Of a stretch of 32,531 nt of DNA, positions 1 through 8,692 are shown piece after piece. The DNA is from Spirulina subsalsa CS-330 (GTDB lineage Bacteria > Cyanobacteriota > Cyanobacteriia > Cyanobacteriales > Spirulinaceae): assembly GCF_028330765.1 (NCBI RefSeq), contig NZ_JAQMTY010000121.1, positions 1 through 32,531 of the forward strand. The letters are read 5' to 3'. The notes beneath the pieces were generated by a model, which ran no database searches, was not told where the DNA came from, and was given only the letters and a program-made list of their open reading frames with translations. How positions within the stretch are numbered: position 1 is the stretch's first letter; every line of letters begins with the position of its first letter. The position numbers and the translations under genes were made by a program.

Positions 1-4
1 CTTC

Positions 5-52
5 GGGGGAGGGGTTTGGGGTGGTGGGGGTTGGGGAGGGGTTGGGGGTGGG
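5..52 (+). other. G-tract cluster, potential G-quadruplex
   Basis: Eight runs of three to five G are separated by one to four bases on the plus strand, about 70 bases upstream of the CADD-type gene. Such spacing can form a G-quadruplex in the non-template strand. It could equally be the end of a proline-rich reading frame on the minus strand that lies outside the window. No function is claimed. Confidence 0.45.
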
Positions 53-124
53 CATAGTCAGGAAAATTAGGGAGAGTCGTGATACATTGGCCGATATTTA
101 ACACGAAAGGACAACGGCTGCCTT

Positions 125-817
125 ATGTTCACTCTCGAAAAACCGATGACCGAGCAAGATTTGTTGGCTCAACTCGATGCGATCGTGGACGAGCATCACC
201 TCCTGAAGCACAAGTTTTATCAGCTTTGGAATGAAGGGAAACTAACCCTGACCGCACTCCAAGAATACGCCAAGGAATATTATCACCAAGTCCACTTTTT
301 CCCCACCTATGTGAGTGCGACCCATGCGGCCTGTGATGATTTGGCCGTGCGACAAATGCTCCTCGAAAACCTGATCGAGGAAGAGCGCGGCGCGAACCAT
401 CACCCGGAATTGTGGCTGCGGTTTGCCGAAGGGTTAGGGGTTGATCGTGACGCGGTGCTCAACCATGAACCGGCCCAGGATACAAAGGAATCCGTGCAAA
501 CGTTAAAAGCCCTGTCCCGTTCGGAAAATCCGGCGGTGGGGATGGCGGCGCTCTATGCCTATGAATCCCAAATTCCGGCAGTGTCCACGACGAAAATCGC
601 GGGGCTGAAGGACTATTACGGCATTGAGAGCGAGGCGGCGCTGTCGTTCTTCCAAGTTCATGAACAGGCGGATGCAGTTCACAGCCAAATGACGCGGGAA
701 GCGATCGCGAAACTCTGCAAAACGCCCGACGACCAAGCGGCGGCAATCAACGCCACTGAAACCGCTGTGAAGGCGTTAAACCAACTCCTCGACGGCGTTT
801 ACGCAGCCCATTGTTAA
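125..817 (+). CDS. CADD/TenA-like haem-oxygenase-fold di-metal protein (putative p-aminobenzoate synthase)
   Basis: A 230-residue all-helical protein resembling the CADD family, in which a di-metal enzyme makes p-aminobenzoate for folate by cutting out one of its own tyrosines. Six likely metal ligands are visible: E86, H93, E147, H179, D183 and H186. As I recall the Chlamydia protein, these match its ligands with a constant offset of five. With the same offset, Y32 falls on the sacrificial tyrosine (Tyr27) and K157 on the amino-donor lysine (Lys152). So the full self-sacrificing chemistry appears possible; this is inferred from residue spacing, not shown. The start follows an AAAGGA motif about 13 bases upstream; ATG 146 is an alternative. 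No other folate gene lies nearby, and it converges on the MFS gene. Confidence 0.8.
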   Translation: MFTLEKPMTEQDLLAQLDAIVDEHHLLKHKFYQLWNEGKLTLTALQEYAKEYYHQVHFFPTYVSATHAACDDLAVRQMLLENLIEEERGANHHPELWLRFAEGLGVDRDAVLNHEPAQDTKESVQTLKALSRSENPAVGMAALYAYESQIPAVSTTKIAGLKDYYGIESEAALSFFQVHEQADAVHSQMTREAIAKLCKTPDDQAAAINATETAVKALNQLLDGVYAAHC

Positions 818-831
818 TCAGTGGGGCCAGG

Positions 832-851
832 CAAGGGGCTTCAGCCCCTTG
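832..851. repeat. Dispersed hairpin repeat (CAAGGGGCT family)
   Basis: A palindrome of CAAGGGGCT and AGCCCCTTG with a two-base centre, just after the CADD-type gene. Near-identical copies occur at 14801-14820, 26318-26337 and 26359-26378, so it is a dispersed short repeat rather than a gene-specific terminator. It may still help stop transcription. Confidence 0.75.
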
Positions 852-870
852 TTATGAGTCAATCGTCAGT

Positions 871-910
871 CGATCGGAGGGTGGACAATTGCCCACCCTT
901 CGATCGTTTT
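871..910 (+). terminator. Rho-independent terminator between convergent genes
   Basis: Arms CGATCGGAGGGTGG and CCACCCTTCGATCG pair around a short loop, followed by TTTT at 907-910. It ends the plus-strand CADD-type gene. The stop codon of the minus-strand MFS gene lies in the same T run. Confidence 0.65.
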
Positions 911-2357
911 AGTCCAAATCCGCTTCCATGGCGGTGGCGAGGACGGTGCGGGTATTGGCGCGGAATTCCGCCACATCGACGCGGGCCAGGAGTGCGATCG
1001 CAATCACCATACTGATCGATTGCAAGAGAAACACCGCCCCATAGGCCAAGAGCGGAATTTGGAACAGACTGCGGCTAACATCGAGGATCACACCGCCAGA
1101 AAAAATCGCGAGACCGCGAGCGATCGCCTGGGACAACCCCCACGCCCCCACGAACGTCCCCGCCGTTTCCGCCGTTGTTAAATCCAGCATCAAATTAATC
1201 GAGCCGATCGTCGTCATCCCCGCCGCAATCCCAAACAGAATCATCGCCCCTTTCAGCACCTCGGCATTCTGGGTGAATCCCGACAGAATAATCAAAATAA
1301 AACACACCGCCACCAAGGCGCAGCCCCATTTTGTCACCCGCTTTTTCCCAAACCGGGGAATGAGGAAAAACCCTGTGGCACTGTACCCCAACAGAATCCC
1401 GATCCCCCAAAAGGAATTAAGGGCGGTGGTTTCTCCGATCGCCATGCCAAACACTTCACCGCCGTAGGGTTCGAGCACGGCTTCTTGGAGAAACAGGCCG
1501 ATGGTCAAGATGAGGAGGAAACTAAAGAAAATGCCCGTTTGGCGGTTGGAGGTGAGGAGGCGCAGGGTGTCTTTGAGGGTAACGCTGTCCTCGCGGCCTT
1601 TGCCTTCAGAACGGCGTTGAAAATGGGAATAGGTGCGCTCGATGCCCCAGGTGGCGATCAGGGCGAGGCAGAAAAAGAGGAGGGGCACGGCGGTGAACAG
1701 GGCGGTGATCGGCCCGTAGAGGGTGGTGAGGGGATCGCCGAGGTCTTCAGGGATGAAGATTTTGCCCCAAATCGCGCCACCGATGCCACCGATCACAATC
1801 CCCACCATTAGTTTTGACCAGACGATCGCCACTAATTTCGATCGCTTCCGTTCATCGGACACATCCACGAGCAACGCGGTGAAAGGAATCGAGCAGGCAC
1901 TCACGGCCAAGCCGTAGCAGAGAAACACGAGGCTCAGGACGATCGCCCAGCCCGCGATCGCTGGATTTTGCCATGACCATTGCCCCGCAGCGGCCACGGC
2001 TCCCCCCAATTGCCACACCACTTGCACCGCCAACCACACCATCAACCCCATGACCACCACTCCGACGCGCACATAGCCCGTGCGATGCAACCCCCACAGG
2101 GGCCGCGAATCGGACAGTTGCCCAAACCAGACCCGCGCCGGTGAGACGAGATAGGGCAGAGCGATCGCGCCTGCCGTCACCCAGCCGGGAATCCCCAACT
2201 CGCTAATCATGACGCGATTGAGCACCGCCACCGTGAGGACGGACATTAAGCCCAAACCGAGATTAAACAGCCCCAAACGGAGAATGGTGAATAGGCCCAG
2301 ATCGGGCGGCAGGTCGGGGTTAGGATCAACGGCGGTTACGGAAGAATCAACAGTCAT
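909..2357 (-). CDS. PucC/BCD-family MFS transporter (pigment delivery type)
   Basis: A 482-residue, very hydrophobic protein with about twelve membrane segments. The region after the first helix (PARVWFGQLSDSRPLWGLHR, about residues 73-92) carries the loop 2-3 signature of the PUCC family, whose members act in bacteriochlorophyll or chlorophyll delivery and light-harvesting assembly. Cyanobacteria commonly carry such homologues, but the cargo is not proven. The first 20 residues are polar and probably cytoplasmic. The gene converges on the CADD-type gene with a shared terminator region. Upstream it is divergent from the lipoprotein gene, with about 300 bases between the starts. Family assignment is firm; the substrate is unknown. 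Confidence 0.85.
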   Translation of the reverse strand: MTVDSSVTAVDPNPDLPPDLGLFTILRLGLFNLGLGLMSVLTVAVLNRVMISELGIPGWVTAGAIALPYLVSPARVWFGQLSDSRPLWGLHRTGYVRVGVVVMGLMVWLAVQVVWQLGGAVAAAGQWSWQNPAIAGWAIVLSLVFLCYGLAVSACSIPFTALLVDVSDERKRSKLVAIVWSKLMVGIVIGGIGGAIWGKIFIPEDLGDPLTTLYGPITALFTAVPLLFFCLALIATWGIERTYSHFQRRSEGKGREDSVTLKDTLRLLTSNRQTGIFFSFLLILTIGLFLQEAVLEPYGGEVFGMAIGETTALNSFWGIGILLGYSATGFFLIPRFGKKRVTKWGCALVAVCFILIILSGFTQNAEVLKGAMILFGIAAGMTTIGSINLMLDLTTAETAGTFVGAWGLSQAIARGLAIFSGGVILDVSRSLFQIPLLAYGAVFLLQSISMVIAIALLARVDVAEFRANTRTVLATAMEADLD

Positions 2358-2481
2358 GGTGGGTTCGCTGCAATGTCAATGAAAAAGCTAAACGGGATTA
2401 AATGAAATGTTACGCACGAGCAGGGCAGTGGCGCGATCGCCTCTCGTCACAATACTTTAACGTCAAAACCATCTCAGCACA

Positions 2482-2509
2482 GCGACAAAATAATGCGCTC
2501 AACTATACT
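2482..2509 (+). promoter_or_regulatory. Candidate sigma-70 promoter for the lipoprotein gene
   Basis: TATACT at 2504-2509 matches a -10 box. The best -35 is weak (GCGACA, 2482-2487) at 16 bases. The rest of 2358-2654 holds one HIP1 octamer and no gene that I can see. Confidence 0.3.
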
Positions 2510-2654
2510 GGTTCTGTCCTGTTTCCGATGACTGCACGCCCTACCATCGCCTGAAGCCCTTGCAATTCCGGACAAAACTGTCGATTATTTAGTGAGTTCC
2601 GCTAAAATAGCCCTACAGATTCATCGCCCACCATTCTATTACCCAGCATTGCCC

Positions 2655-3170
2655 ATGAATCGCTCTCAATTGACCCCGGTTTTAACCGTTATCTGGCTGA
2701 CATTGTTGGCCGGTTGTGGATTTATCAACTCCATCAATCCCTTTGCTACGGAGGAGCCGATACCAGCTCCTGTGGCGGTTGACCCCAATGCCGTCCCGGC
2801 TGACCCCAATGCCGTCCCGGCTGACCCCAACGCTGCCCCGGCTGACCCCAATGCTGCCCCGGCTGACCCCAACGCTGCCCCGGCTGATCCCAATGCTGCC
2901 GCTCCTGCTGCCGCTCCCGCCGCTGCCCCCAATGTTCCCCCATCTCAAACCCCGTTCCGTGATGCGGTGAATGAGGCCATGGCGGCGGCCAATGCGGTGC
3001 AAACGGCCCAAGATGCCGCAGCGTGGCAAGCGGTTGTGACCCAGTGGCAAACCGCGATCGCTCTGATGCAACAAGTGCCCGCCGGTGATCCTAACTATGA
3101 AACTGCCCAGCAGAAGGTGACGGAATACCAAGGCTATCTAACCTACGCTCAACAGAACGCCGCTCAATAG
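2655..3170 (+). CDS. Repeat-containing lipoprotein
   Basis: A 171-residue secreted lipoprotein of unknown function. The ATG at 2655 is preferred over an upstream GTG at 2592, because it puts a basic N-region and hydrophobic stretch directly before a lipobox (LLAGC), with C21 as the lipidated residue. Residues about 43-85 are repeats of the seven-residue unit DPNA(V/A)PA, then an Ala-Pro tail, likely an extended spacer crossing the periplasm or peptidoglycan. The C-terminal half (about 95-171) is a predicted helical, Ala/Gln-rich domain with phrases such as AWQAVVTQWQTAIALMQQVP, which looks like a short tetratricopeptide-like helical hairpin. It stands alone between the MFS gene and the tRNA. 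I do not recognise a named family. Confidence 0.75.
   Translation: MNRSQLTPVLTVIWLTLLAGCGFINSINPFATEEPIPAPVAVDPNAVPADPNAVPADPNAAPADPNAAPADPNAAPADPNAAAPAAAPAAAPNVPPSQTPFRDAVNEAMAAANAVQTAQDAAAWQAVVTQWQTAIALMQQVPAGDPNYETAQQKVTEYQGYLTYAQQNAAQ
2781..2906 (+). repeat. 21-bp tandem coding repeats
   Basis: Five full copies and one partial copy of a 21-base unit encode DPNA(V/A)PA within the lipoprotein gene. The units differ only at a few bases (GTC versus GCC, AAT versus AAC), which points to recent expansion by slippage or unequal exchange. Confidence 0.85.
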
Positions 3171-3258
3171 CCCATCAGCAGCAAGACTTGGGAGGCGCGA
3201 GCGATCGCCCTCCTCCACCGTCGCGCCGACTGTGATTCAAGATTCTTTTTTGCTAAAC

Positions 3259-3288
3259 TTGTAGATCCGGGTGTTTACCTGTTATAGT
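3259..3288 (+). promoter_or_regulatory. Promoter of tRNA-fMet
   Basis: TTGTAG (3259-3264), 18 bases, then TATAGT (3283-3288) gives a reasonable sigma-70 promoter ending 11 bases before the tRNA. Confidence 0.5.
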
Positions 3289-3299
3289 GAGAAAGGCGA

Positions 3300-3373
<74 letters not shown>

Positions 3374-3377
3374 TTTT

Positions 3378-3411
3378 AAAAAAGGTACTGTTTTTCAGCA
3401 GTACCTTTTTT
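3378..3411 (+). terminator. Terminator after tRNA-fMet
   Basis: A 13-base perfect stem (AAAAAAGGTACTG and its complement) with an eight-base loop and a T run on its 3' side. Because the stem starts with an A run it also works on the minus strand, ending the convergent glcF transcript. Confidence 0.85.
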
Positions 3412-3427
3412 AATGGGTTTTAATGGG

Positions 3428-4807
3428 TTAACCGTTGAGTCCCACATTCCGTAGGGCACGGTCTAACAATTCAATGGGATGGTAGAGGGCGATCGCATCT
3501 CCCCGCCCCTGTAGATGTTTCCGAATTTGCAGCGAACAGCCAGGGTTAGGCGACGCGATCAGATCCGCGCCCGTATTGAGGAGATTGGCCACCTTTTGCT
3601 GTCCCAACTCATCCGCAACGGCAGGCTGCAACAGGTTATACACCCCTGCACTGCCACAACAAAGCGCCGCATCCACGGGTTCGCGCAGGGTAACACCGGG
3701 AATTTGCTGCAACAGGTGGCGCGGTTGGGCCGTAATCCGCTGGCCATGGATCAGGTGGCAGGCATCTTGATAGACCACGGCTAATTCGCCATCGGTCAAC
3801 GGCGACAGGGGAGCCGTTAGCCCCACTTCCGCGAGAAATTCATGGACATCGCGCACTTTTGCCGAGAAGGCCGCACCGAGATCGCCCTCTTCATGGCGCA
3901 AAATATGCCCGTATTCCTTCAAGGTATGCCCACAGCCCGCCGCATTGATAATGATGTAGTCGAGGTCGAGATCCGCGAAACTGTCCACCATCTGCCGCGC
4001 CAGATCCGCCGCTTGGGCCTCTTGTCCTTGGTGGGCCGGCAGGGCGGCACAACAACCCTGGGTTTTGGGAATCACCACCTCACACCCATTGGCCGTCAAC
4101 ACCCGCGCCGTCGCCTCATTCACCGGCGAGAAAAACAAGCGTTGCACACAGCCCAACACCATCCCCACCCGATAACGTTTTTCCCCCTGCGCCGGGATCA
4201 CATCGGGCAATTGCTCAGAAAAAATCATCCCCCAGGTTAACCGGGGCAAAATCGATTCCATCGCCGCCAACCGGGGAAAGAGTTGCTTTAAAATTCCCGT
4301 CGTGCGGACGATCGCTTGTAACCCGCTGATCTGATAGAACCACAGGAACACCAATAATGGGCGCAAGCGGGCCGGATAGGGAAAGAGGTTGAAAATGAGC
4401 GATCGCAAACCCCGTTCCCACCCATTCCGGGGCTGATTCCGTTCCACTTGGGGGCGCGTCGCCGCGATCAGTTGGTCATACTTCACCCCCGACGGACAGG
4501 TAGACACACAGGCCAAGCACCCTAGGCAACTATCAAAATGTTGACTGGTCGCCGCATTGAACGGGGTTTCTCCCTTGTTGATCGCATCCATCAGGTAAAT
4601 CCGACCCCGTGGCGAATCCATTTCAGTCCCCAACACGCGGTAACTGGGGCAGGTGGACAGGCAAAATCCGCAGTGAATACAGGTATTAATCAGGTCGGGG
4701 CGGGGCGGCTCTTGGGCATCAAAGCCCTCATGAGCGCCGGGGTCTGTGATGCCCGCATCAAGGGGCGCATTGAGAAAAGATTGAGGATTAGAAGAAGCGG
4801 AAGTCAT
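3428..4807 (-). CDS. glcF: Glycolate oxidase/dehydrogenase iron-sulfur subunit GlcF
   Basis: A 459-residue Fe-S subunit that passes electrons from glycolate oxidation by GlcD toward the membrane in photorespiratory glycolate use. Two 4Fe-4S ferredoxin motifs are complete: C43, C46, C49, C53 and C94, C97, C100, C104. Two cysteine-rich (CCG) domains follow, marked by QGCCAALPAHQG and ALCCGSAGVYN. Length fits the family. The other subunits (glcD, glcE) are not in the window, so the gene is separated from its partners. It is divergent from the helicase gene across about 230 bases containing two overlapping HIP1-like sites. Confidence 0.92.
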   Translation of the reverse strand: MTSASSNPQSFLNAPLDAGITDPGAHEGFDAQEPPRPDLINTCIHCGFCLSTCPSYRVLGTEMDSPRGRIYLMDAINKGETPFNAATSQHFDSCLGCLACVSTCPSGVKYDQLIAATRPQVERNQPRNGWERGLRSLIFNLFPYPARLRPLLVFLWFYQISGLQAIVRTTGILKQLFPRLAAMESILPRLTWGMIFSEQLPDVIPAQGEKRYRVGMVLGCVQRLFFSPVNEATARVLTANGCEVVIPKTQGCCAALPAHQGQEAQAADLARQMVDSFADLDLDYIIINAAGCGHTLKEYGHILRHEEGDLGAAFSAKVRDVHEFLAEVGLTAPLSPLTDGELAVVYQDACHLIHGQRITAQPRHLLQQIPGVTLREPVDAALCCGSAGVYNLLQPAVADELGQQKVANLLNTGADLIASPNPGCSLQIRKHLQGRGDAIALYHPIELLDRALRNVGLNG

Positions 4808-5037
4808 AGGAAATGGTGAGGGTGTTAAAACGCATTAGCAAACCATGGCAAACCCGATCGCGATCGCGTCCGGGTGCAATGACAGAGCAGCCCTGAGGTT
4901 GGCTGTTCGTTTGAACCGTTTAAATTGTTTTTCAGTGTAGCAGCGTGGTTTAAGGAGGGGGGCGATCGCACCATGTCCCGGATTTTTTGCCGAAAAAACA
5001 CTAGCATAGGGGGCATCTCCTCACCTCGGTACAGTCC

Positions 5038-8000
5038 ATGTCGAGTATTTACGACAACATTGAACAGCCCCTGTTGCCAGAATTGCAGGCATATCTGAAA
5101 CAGGCCTATCGGGCGGATTTTTGTGTTGGGTATTTTAACCTGCGGGGGTGGCGACAGCTTGACCGGGAGATCGAGCAGCTTGAGGCAAGACAGGCGATGC
5201 GATCGCTCCCCTCACCCCCCCACACCTGCCGCCTGATCGTGGGGATGCACCGCCTACCGCAGGACGAGCTACGGCACACCCTTGCTCTAGGGGGTTCACC
5301 CCAACGCATGGATCAAGGGCAAGCCCAACGCCTCAAAATCGTGATGGCCGAGGAATTTCGGCGACAACTCACCTATGGTGCGCCCACGATTGCCGATGAG
5401 GAGGGCTTAAAACGCTTGCGATCGCAACTCCTCAGCGGGAAACTCCGGGTTAAACTCTTTCTGCGCCACCCCCTCCACGCCAAGCTGTATCTGATCTATC
5501 GCGACGATCGCGCCACGCCGATCATCGGCTATGTGGGCAGCAGTAACCTGACATTTTCCGGCTTGAAATCCCAAGGGGAACTCAATGTAGAAGTGGTGGA
5601 TCGGGATGATACCCACCGGCTCGAACAATGGTTTAACGATCGCTGGGACGATCGCTTTTGTCTGGACATTACCGCCGAACTGGCCGAGATCATCGATCGC
5701 AGTTGGGCAGGGCGATCGCTCAAGCCCTACTACATCTATCTCAAAATGGCCTATCACCTCTCCCAAGAGGCGCGGGACGGCTTGAGCCAATATCGCGCCC
5801 CCGCTGGGTTTGGCCTGCTGTCCTTCCAAGAGGCAGCGGTACAGGTGGCGGCGAAAAAACTCAATAGTCGGGGCGGCGTGATCATCGGGGATGTGGTGGG
5901 GTTGGGAAAAACCTTGGTGGGAACTGCGATCGCCCATGTTTATCAAGACGACCACGGCACAAGCACGCTGATCATCTGTCCGAAAAATTTAGAAAAAATG
6001 TGGCAGGGCTATGTCGATCGCTATGGCCTAGCGGCCAAAGTGGTTCCGATCAGTCGCGTGGTGCAACTATTGCCCAATGTGCCCGCCCGCTTTCGCCTCG
6101 TCCTCATCGATGAAAGCCACAACCTCCGCAACACCGACGGCAAACGCTACCAAGCGATCAAAGACTACATCGAAACCAGCGGCAGCCGTTGCATTTTGCT
6201 CACCGCCACCCCCTACAACAAAACCTATCTCGATCTGTCGGCTCAGTTGCGGTTATTTCTGCGTTCGGATGCCGATTTGGGCATTAAACCCGAAGCCTAT
6301 GTGCGGAACTTGGGGGGAGAGATGGAGTTTCGGCGCAAACACCCCACCACGCCAGTGCGATCGCTCCTCGCCTTTGAGCACAGTACCGAGCCGGAAGATT
6401 GGCAACAACTCATGAGCCGCTACATGGTGCGGCGTACCCGCAGTTTCATTAAACGAACCTATGGCCGTCAGGACGGAGAACGGTATTATCTAGAGTTTCC
6501 CAATGGGGAACGCTCCTACTTTCCCCGACGGCGACCGCGCACGGTACGCTTCACCATTGGCGACCCCCAAACCGACCCCTACAGCCGCTTGTATGGCGAT
6601 CGCGTCGTTGATGTGATCAATACCCTCCACTTACCCCGCTACGGCCTGGGCCGCTATATCGCCCCCCAGCCCAACCCCGCCGCCAATGACTCCGAAGCCC
6701 AACAACTCGCCAATCTTTCCCACGCCGGCCAGCGGTTGATGGGATTTTGCCGCACCAATTTATTTAAACGGCTCGAAAGTAGCGGCGTGGCCTTTTTGCA
6801 ATCGATCGAGCGGCATTTGCTCAGAAATGAGGTCTATCTCTATGCGATCGCCCATCATCTCCCCCTCCCCATTGGCACACAGGACGCGGCGCTCTTGGAT
6901 GATGACGACGAAGAAGCCGATGGCCTCTTGCCACCCGACGAGCGCGACCCCCAAACCGGCCACACCTTCCGCCAACGGGCAGCGGCGATCCATGACCGCT
7001 ATCATCGCCACTACCGCAGCCGGTTTAAATGGTTGCGGGTGGATCTGTTCGGGCCGCAGTTGGCGGAACATCTGGAGGAGGATGCCCAGGCCCTGAGGGA
7101 GATTTTAGACCTTGCGGGGGATTGGAACCCGGCAGCAGATAGCAAATTAGCGGCCTTGGTGGAATTGCTTCAGATCCGGCATCCAGCGGAAAAGGTGTTG
7201 ATTTTCACCCAATTTGCTGATACGGCACGGTATCTAGGGGAGGCTTTGGCGGCTCAGGGCATTGAGCAGGTGGGGATTGCCACGGGTCACGTTGCCGACC
7301 CCACAACCCTCGCTTGGCGGTTCAGCCCGGTGAGCAATGGCCAATCGATGCCAGCGGCGGAGCAGTTACGGGTGTTGATTGCCACGGATGTCCTCAGTGA
7401 GGGGCAAAACCTCCAAGATGGCGCGATCATTCTCAACTACGATTTACCCTGGGCAATTATTCGCCTCATTCAGCGGGCGGGACGGGTCGATCGCATCGGC
7501 CAGACGGCGACGGAAATTTTGTGCTATTCGTTTTTACCGGCGGACGGGGTGGAGCGGCTGATTAATTTGCGGGGACGATTACGCGATCGCCTCAGTGAGA
7601 ATCAGGATGTGGTGGGAACCGATGAAGCCTTTTTTGAAGATGAGCAGGTGCGCGATGTGTTGCTCAATCTCTACCATGAGCGGTCGGGGGTCTTGGATGA
7701 GGATGAAACCGACGATGGCGAAGTGGATTTAACCTCCGAGGCATTGCAGATATGGCAAAGCGCGATCGCGGCGAATCCGCGCCTCAAGGCGGAAATCGAA
7801 GCCTTGCCCGATGTGGTCTATGCCACGCGCCACCATGAACCCACCGGCCTTGATCCCGAAGGTGTGCTGCTCTATGTTCGCACCCAGAGCGGAACCGATG
7901 CCCTCGCCTGGGTGGATCGCCAAGGCAACAGCGTGACGCAATCCCAAATGCGGATTTTGCGGATGGCGCGGTGCAGCCTAGACACGCCCCCCTTACCCCG

Positions 8001-8400
8001 CGATCGCCAGCACCACGAGCTTGTCACCCAAGGGGGAGCCTTGATCGCCGAGCAGAGTAAAACCGTACCGGGAACCCTCGGCAATCCCCGCAGCGCAGCG
8101 TACCGCACCTATCATCGCCTCATGGCCTATACCCAATCGATGCGGGAAACGATGCCCTTGTTGGCCCAAGGCAAGGAATGGGAACTGTTGGAGCGGGCCA
8201 TTGAAGGGATACATCAACATCCCTTAAAACAGCAGGCGATCGCCCGTCTAAATCGAGAATTAAAATCAGGGATTTCTAATGAACAACTAGCGCAGCTTGT
8301 GCGTTTTTTATGGGAACATAACCTCCTCTGTGTGGTAAATGCCGAAGAACAAAATCAAGGCTCACAGGTGATTTGTTCGTTAGGTTTATTCCCAGGATAG
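5038..8400 (+). CDS. PLD-like nuclease fused to SNF2-type helicase
   Basis: A 1120-residue fusion. Residues about 1-215 are a phospholipase D-like nuclease domain with one HKD motif (H147, K149, then GSSN 167-170 and E181). Residues about 255-830 are a superfamily 2 helicase: Walker A GDVVGLGKT (284-292), DESH (358-361), TATP (389-392), motif IV KVLIFTQFADT (719-729), motif V around ATDVLSEGQNLQ (782-793) and motif VI QRAGRVDRIGQ (812-822). An acidic stretch (about 621-627) lies inside the helicase insertion. The last 290 residues have no recognised domain. Similar fusions are found near restriction and phage-defence genes. A single HKD usually means a dimer. It opens the accessory island; neighbours are toxin-antitoxin genes and a methyltransferase on the same strand. 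The role is probably DNA translocation with cleavage, inferred. Confidence 0.85.
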   Translation: MSSIYDNIEQPLLPELQAYLKQAYRADFCVGYFNLRGWRQLDREIEQLEARQAMRSLPSPPHTCRLIVGMHRLPQDELRHTLALGGSPQRMDQGQAQRLKIVMAEEFRRQLTYGAPTIADEEGLKRLRSQLLSGKLRVKLFLRHPLHAKLYLIYRDDRATPIIGYVGSSNLTFSGLKSQGELNVEVVDRDDTHRLEQWFNDRWDDRFCLDITAELAEIIDRSWAGRSLKPYYIYLKMAYHLSQEARDGLSQYRAPAGFGLLSFQEAAVQVAAKKLNSRGGVIIGDVVGLGKTLVGTAIAHVYQDDHGTSTLIICPKNLEKMWQGYVDRYGLAAKVVPISRVVQLLPNVPARFRLVLIDESHNLRNTDGKRYQAIKDYIETSGSRCILLTATPYNKTYLDLSAQLRLFLRSDADLGIKPEAYVRNLGGEMEFRRKHPTTPVRSLLAFEHSTEPEDWQQLMSRYMVRRTRSFIKRTYGRQDGERYYLEFPNGERSYFPRRRPRTVRFTIGDPQTDPYSRLYGDRVVDVINTLHLPRYGLGRYIAPQPNPAANDSEAQQLANLSHAGQRLMGFCRTNLFKRLESSGVAFLQSIERHLLRNEVYLYAIAHHLPLPIGTQDAALLDDDDEEADGLLPPDERDPQTGHTFRQRAAAIHDRYHRHYRSRFKWLRVDLFGPQLAEHLEEDAQALREILDLAGDWNPAADSKLAALVELLQIRHPAEKVLIFTQFADTARYLGEALAAQGIEQVGIATGHVADPTTLAWRFSPVSNGQSMPAAEQLRVLIATDVLSEGQNLQDGAIILNYDLPWAIIRLIQRAGRVDRIGQTATEILCYSFLPADGVERLINLRGRLRDRLSENQDVVGTDEAFFEDEQVRDVLLNLYHERSGVLDEDETDDGEVDLTSEALQIWQSAIAANPRLKAEIEALPDVVYATRHHEPTGLDPEGVLLYVRTQSGTDALAWVDRQGNSVTQSQMRILRMARCSLDTPPLPRDRQHHELVTQGGALIAEQSKTVPGTLGNPRSAAYRTYHRLMAYTQSMRETMPLLAQGKEWELLERAIEGIHQHPLKQQAIARLNRELKSGISNEQLAQLVRFLWEHNLLCVVNAEEQNQGSQVICSLGLFPG

Positions 8401-8423
8401 GAGCGAGAAATTTTCGCCATCAT

Positions 8424-8690
8424 TTACGGAAAATATTGATAAATTTTCTTGTGGTGCAGTACCCTGATGAAGGAAACAACGCCTTGAGCCACCCTAATCC
8501 CAATTCGGTAGTTGCCGATTCTAATTCGATAGTAGTTTGGTTCACCTTGGAGTTTCTTGATTTGGTTTACGGCTTGAAGATTTTCAGCTTGTTGAATCTG
8601 TACGATCACGTTTTTGATCTTTGATCGGGTTTGTGCATCGTTTATTTTTAGTAAGTCTTTTTAGAAACTTTTTCTGAATTCGAGTTGCAT
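8424..8690 (-). pseudogene. RelE/ParE-family toxin with an in-frame stop
   Basis: The frame starts at ATG 8690-8688 with MQLEFRKSF and meets TAA at 8663-8661. It then continues in the same frame as KDLLKINDAQTRSKIKNVI and on to a typical RelE ending with YYRIRIGNYRIGIR and LHHKKIYQYFP. Family members read Leu or another residue at the stop position, so one base change (TTA to TAA) explains it. A GTG at 8609 could restart a 61-residue fragment lacking the first helix. The gene begins two bases after the stop of its antitoxin, as expected for a pair. A sequencing error cannot be excluded, but the toxin is likely inactive, or made only by readthrough. Confidence 0.75.
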
Positions 8691-8692
8691 GA

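Noticed and set aside
2666-3131. Long overlapping frames on both strands across the lipoprotein gene
   Set aside because: They arise from the 21-base repeats being open in all frames; only the frame with the lipobox makes sense.
6827-7096. Alternate-frame open reading frames inside the helicase gene
   Set aside because: They are shadows of a GC-rich coding region without independent starts or motifs.
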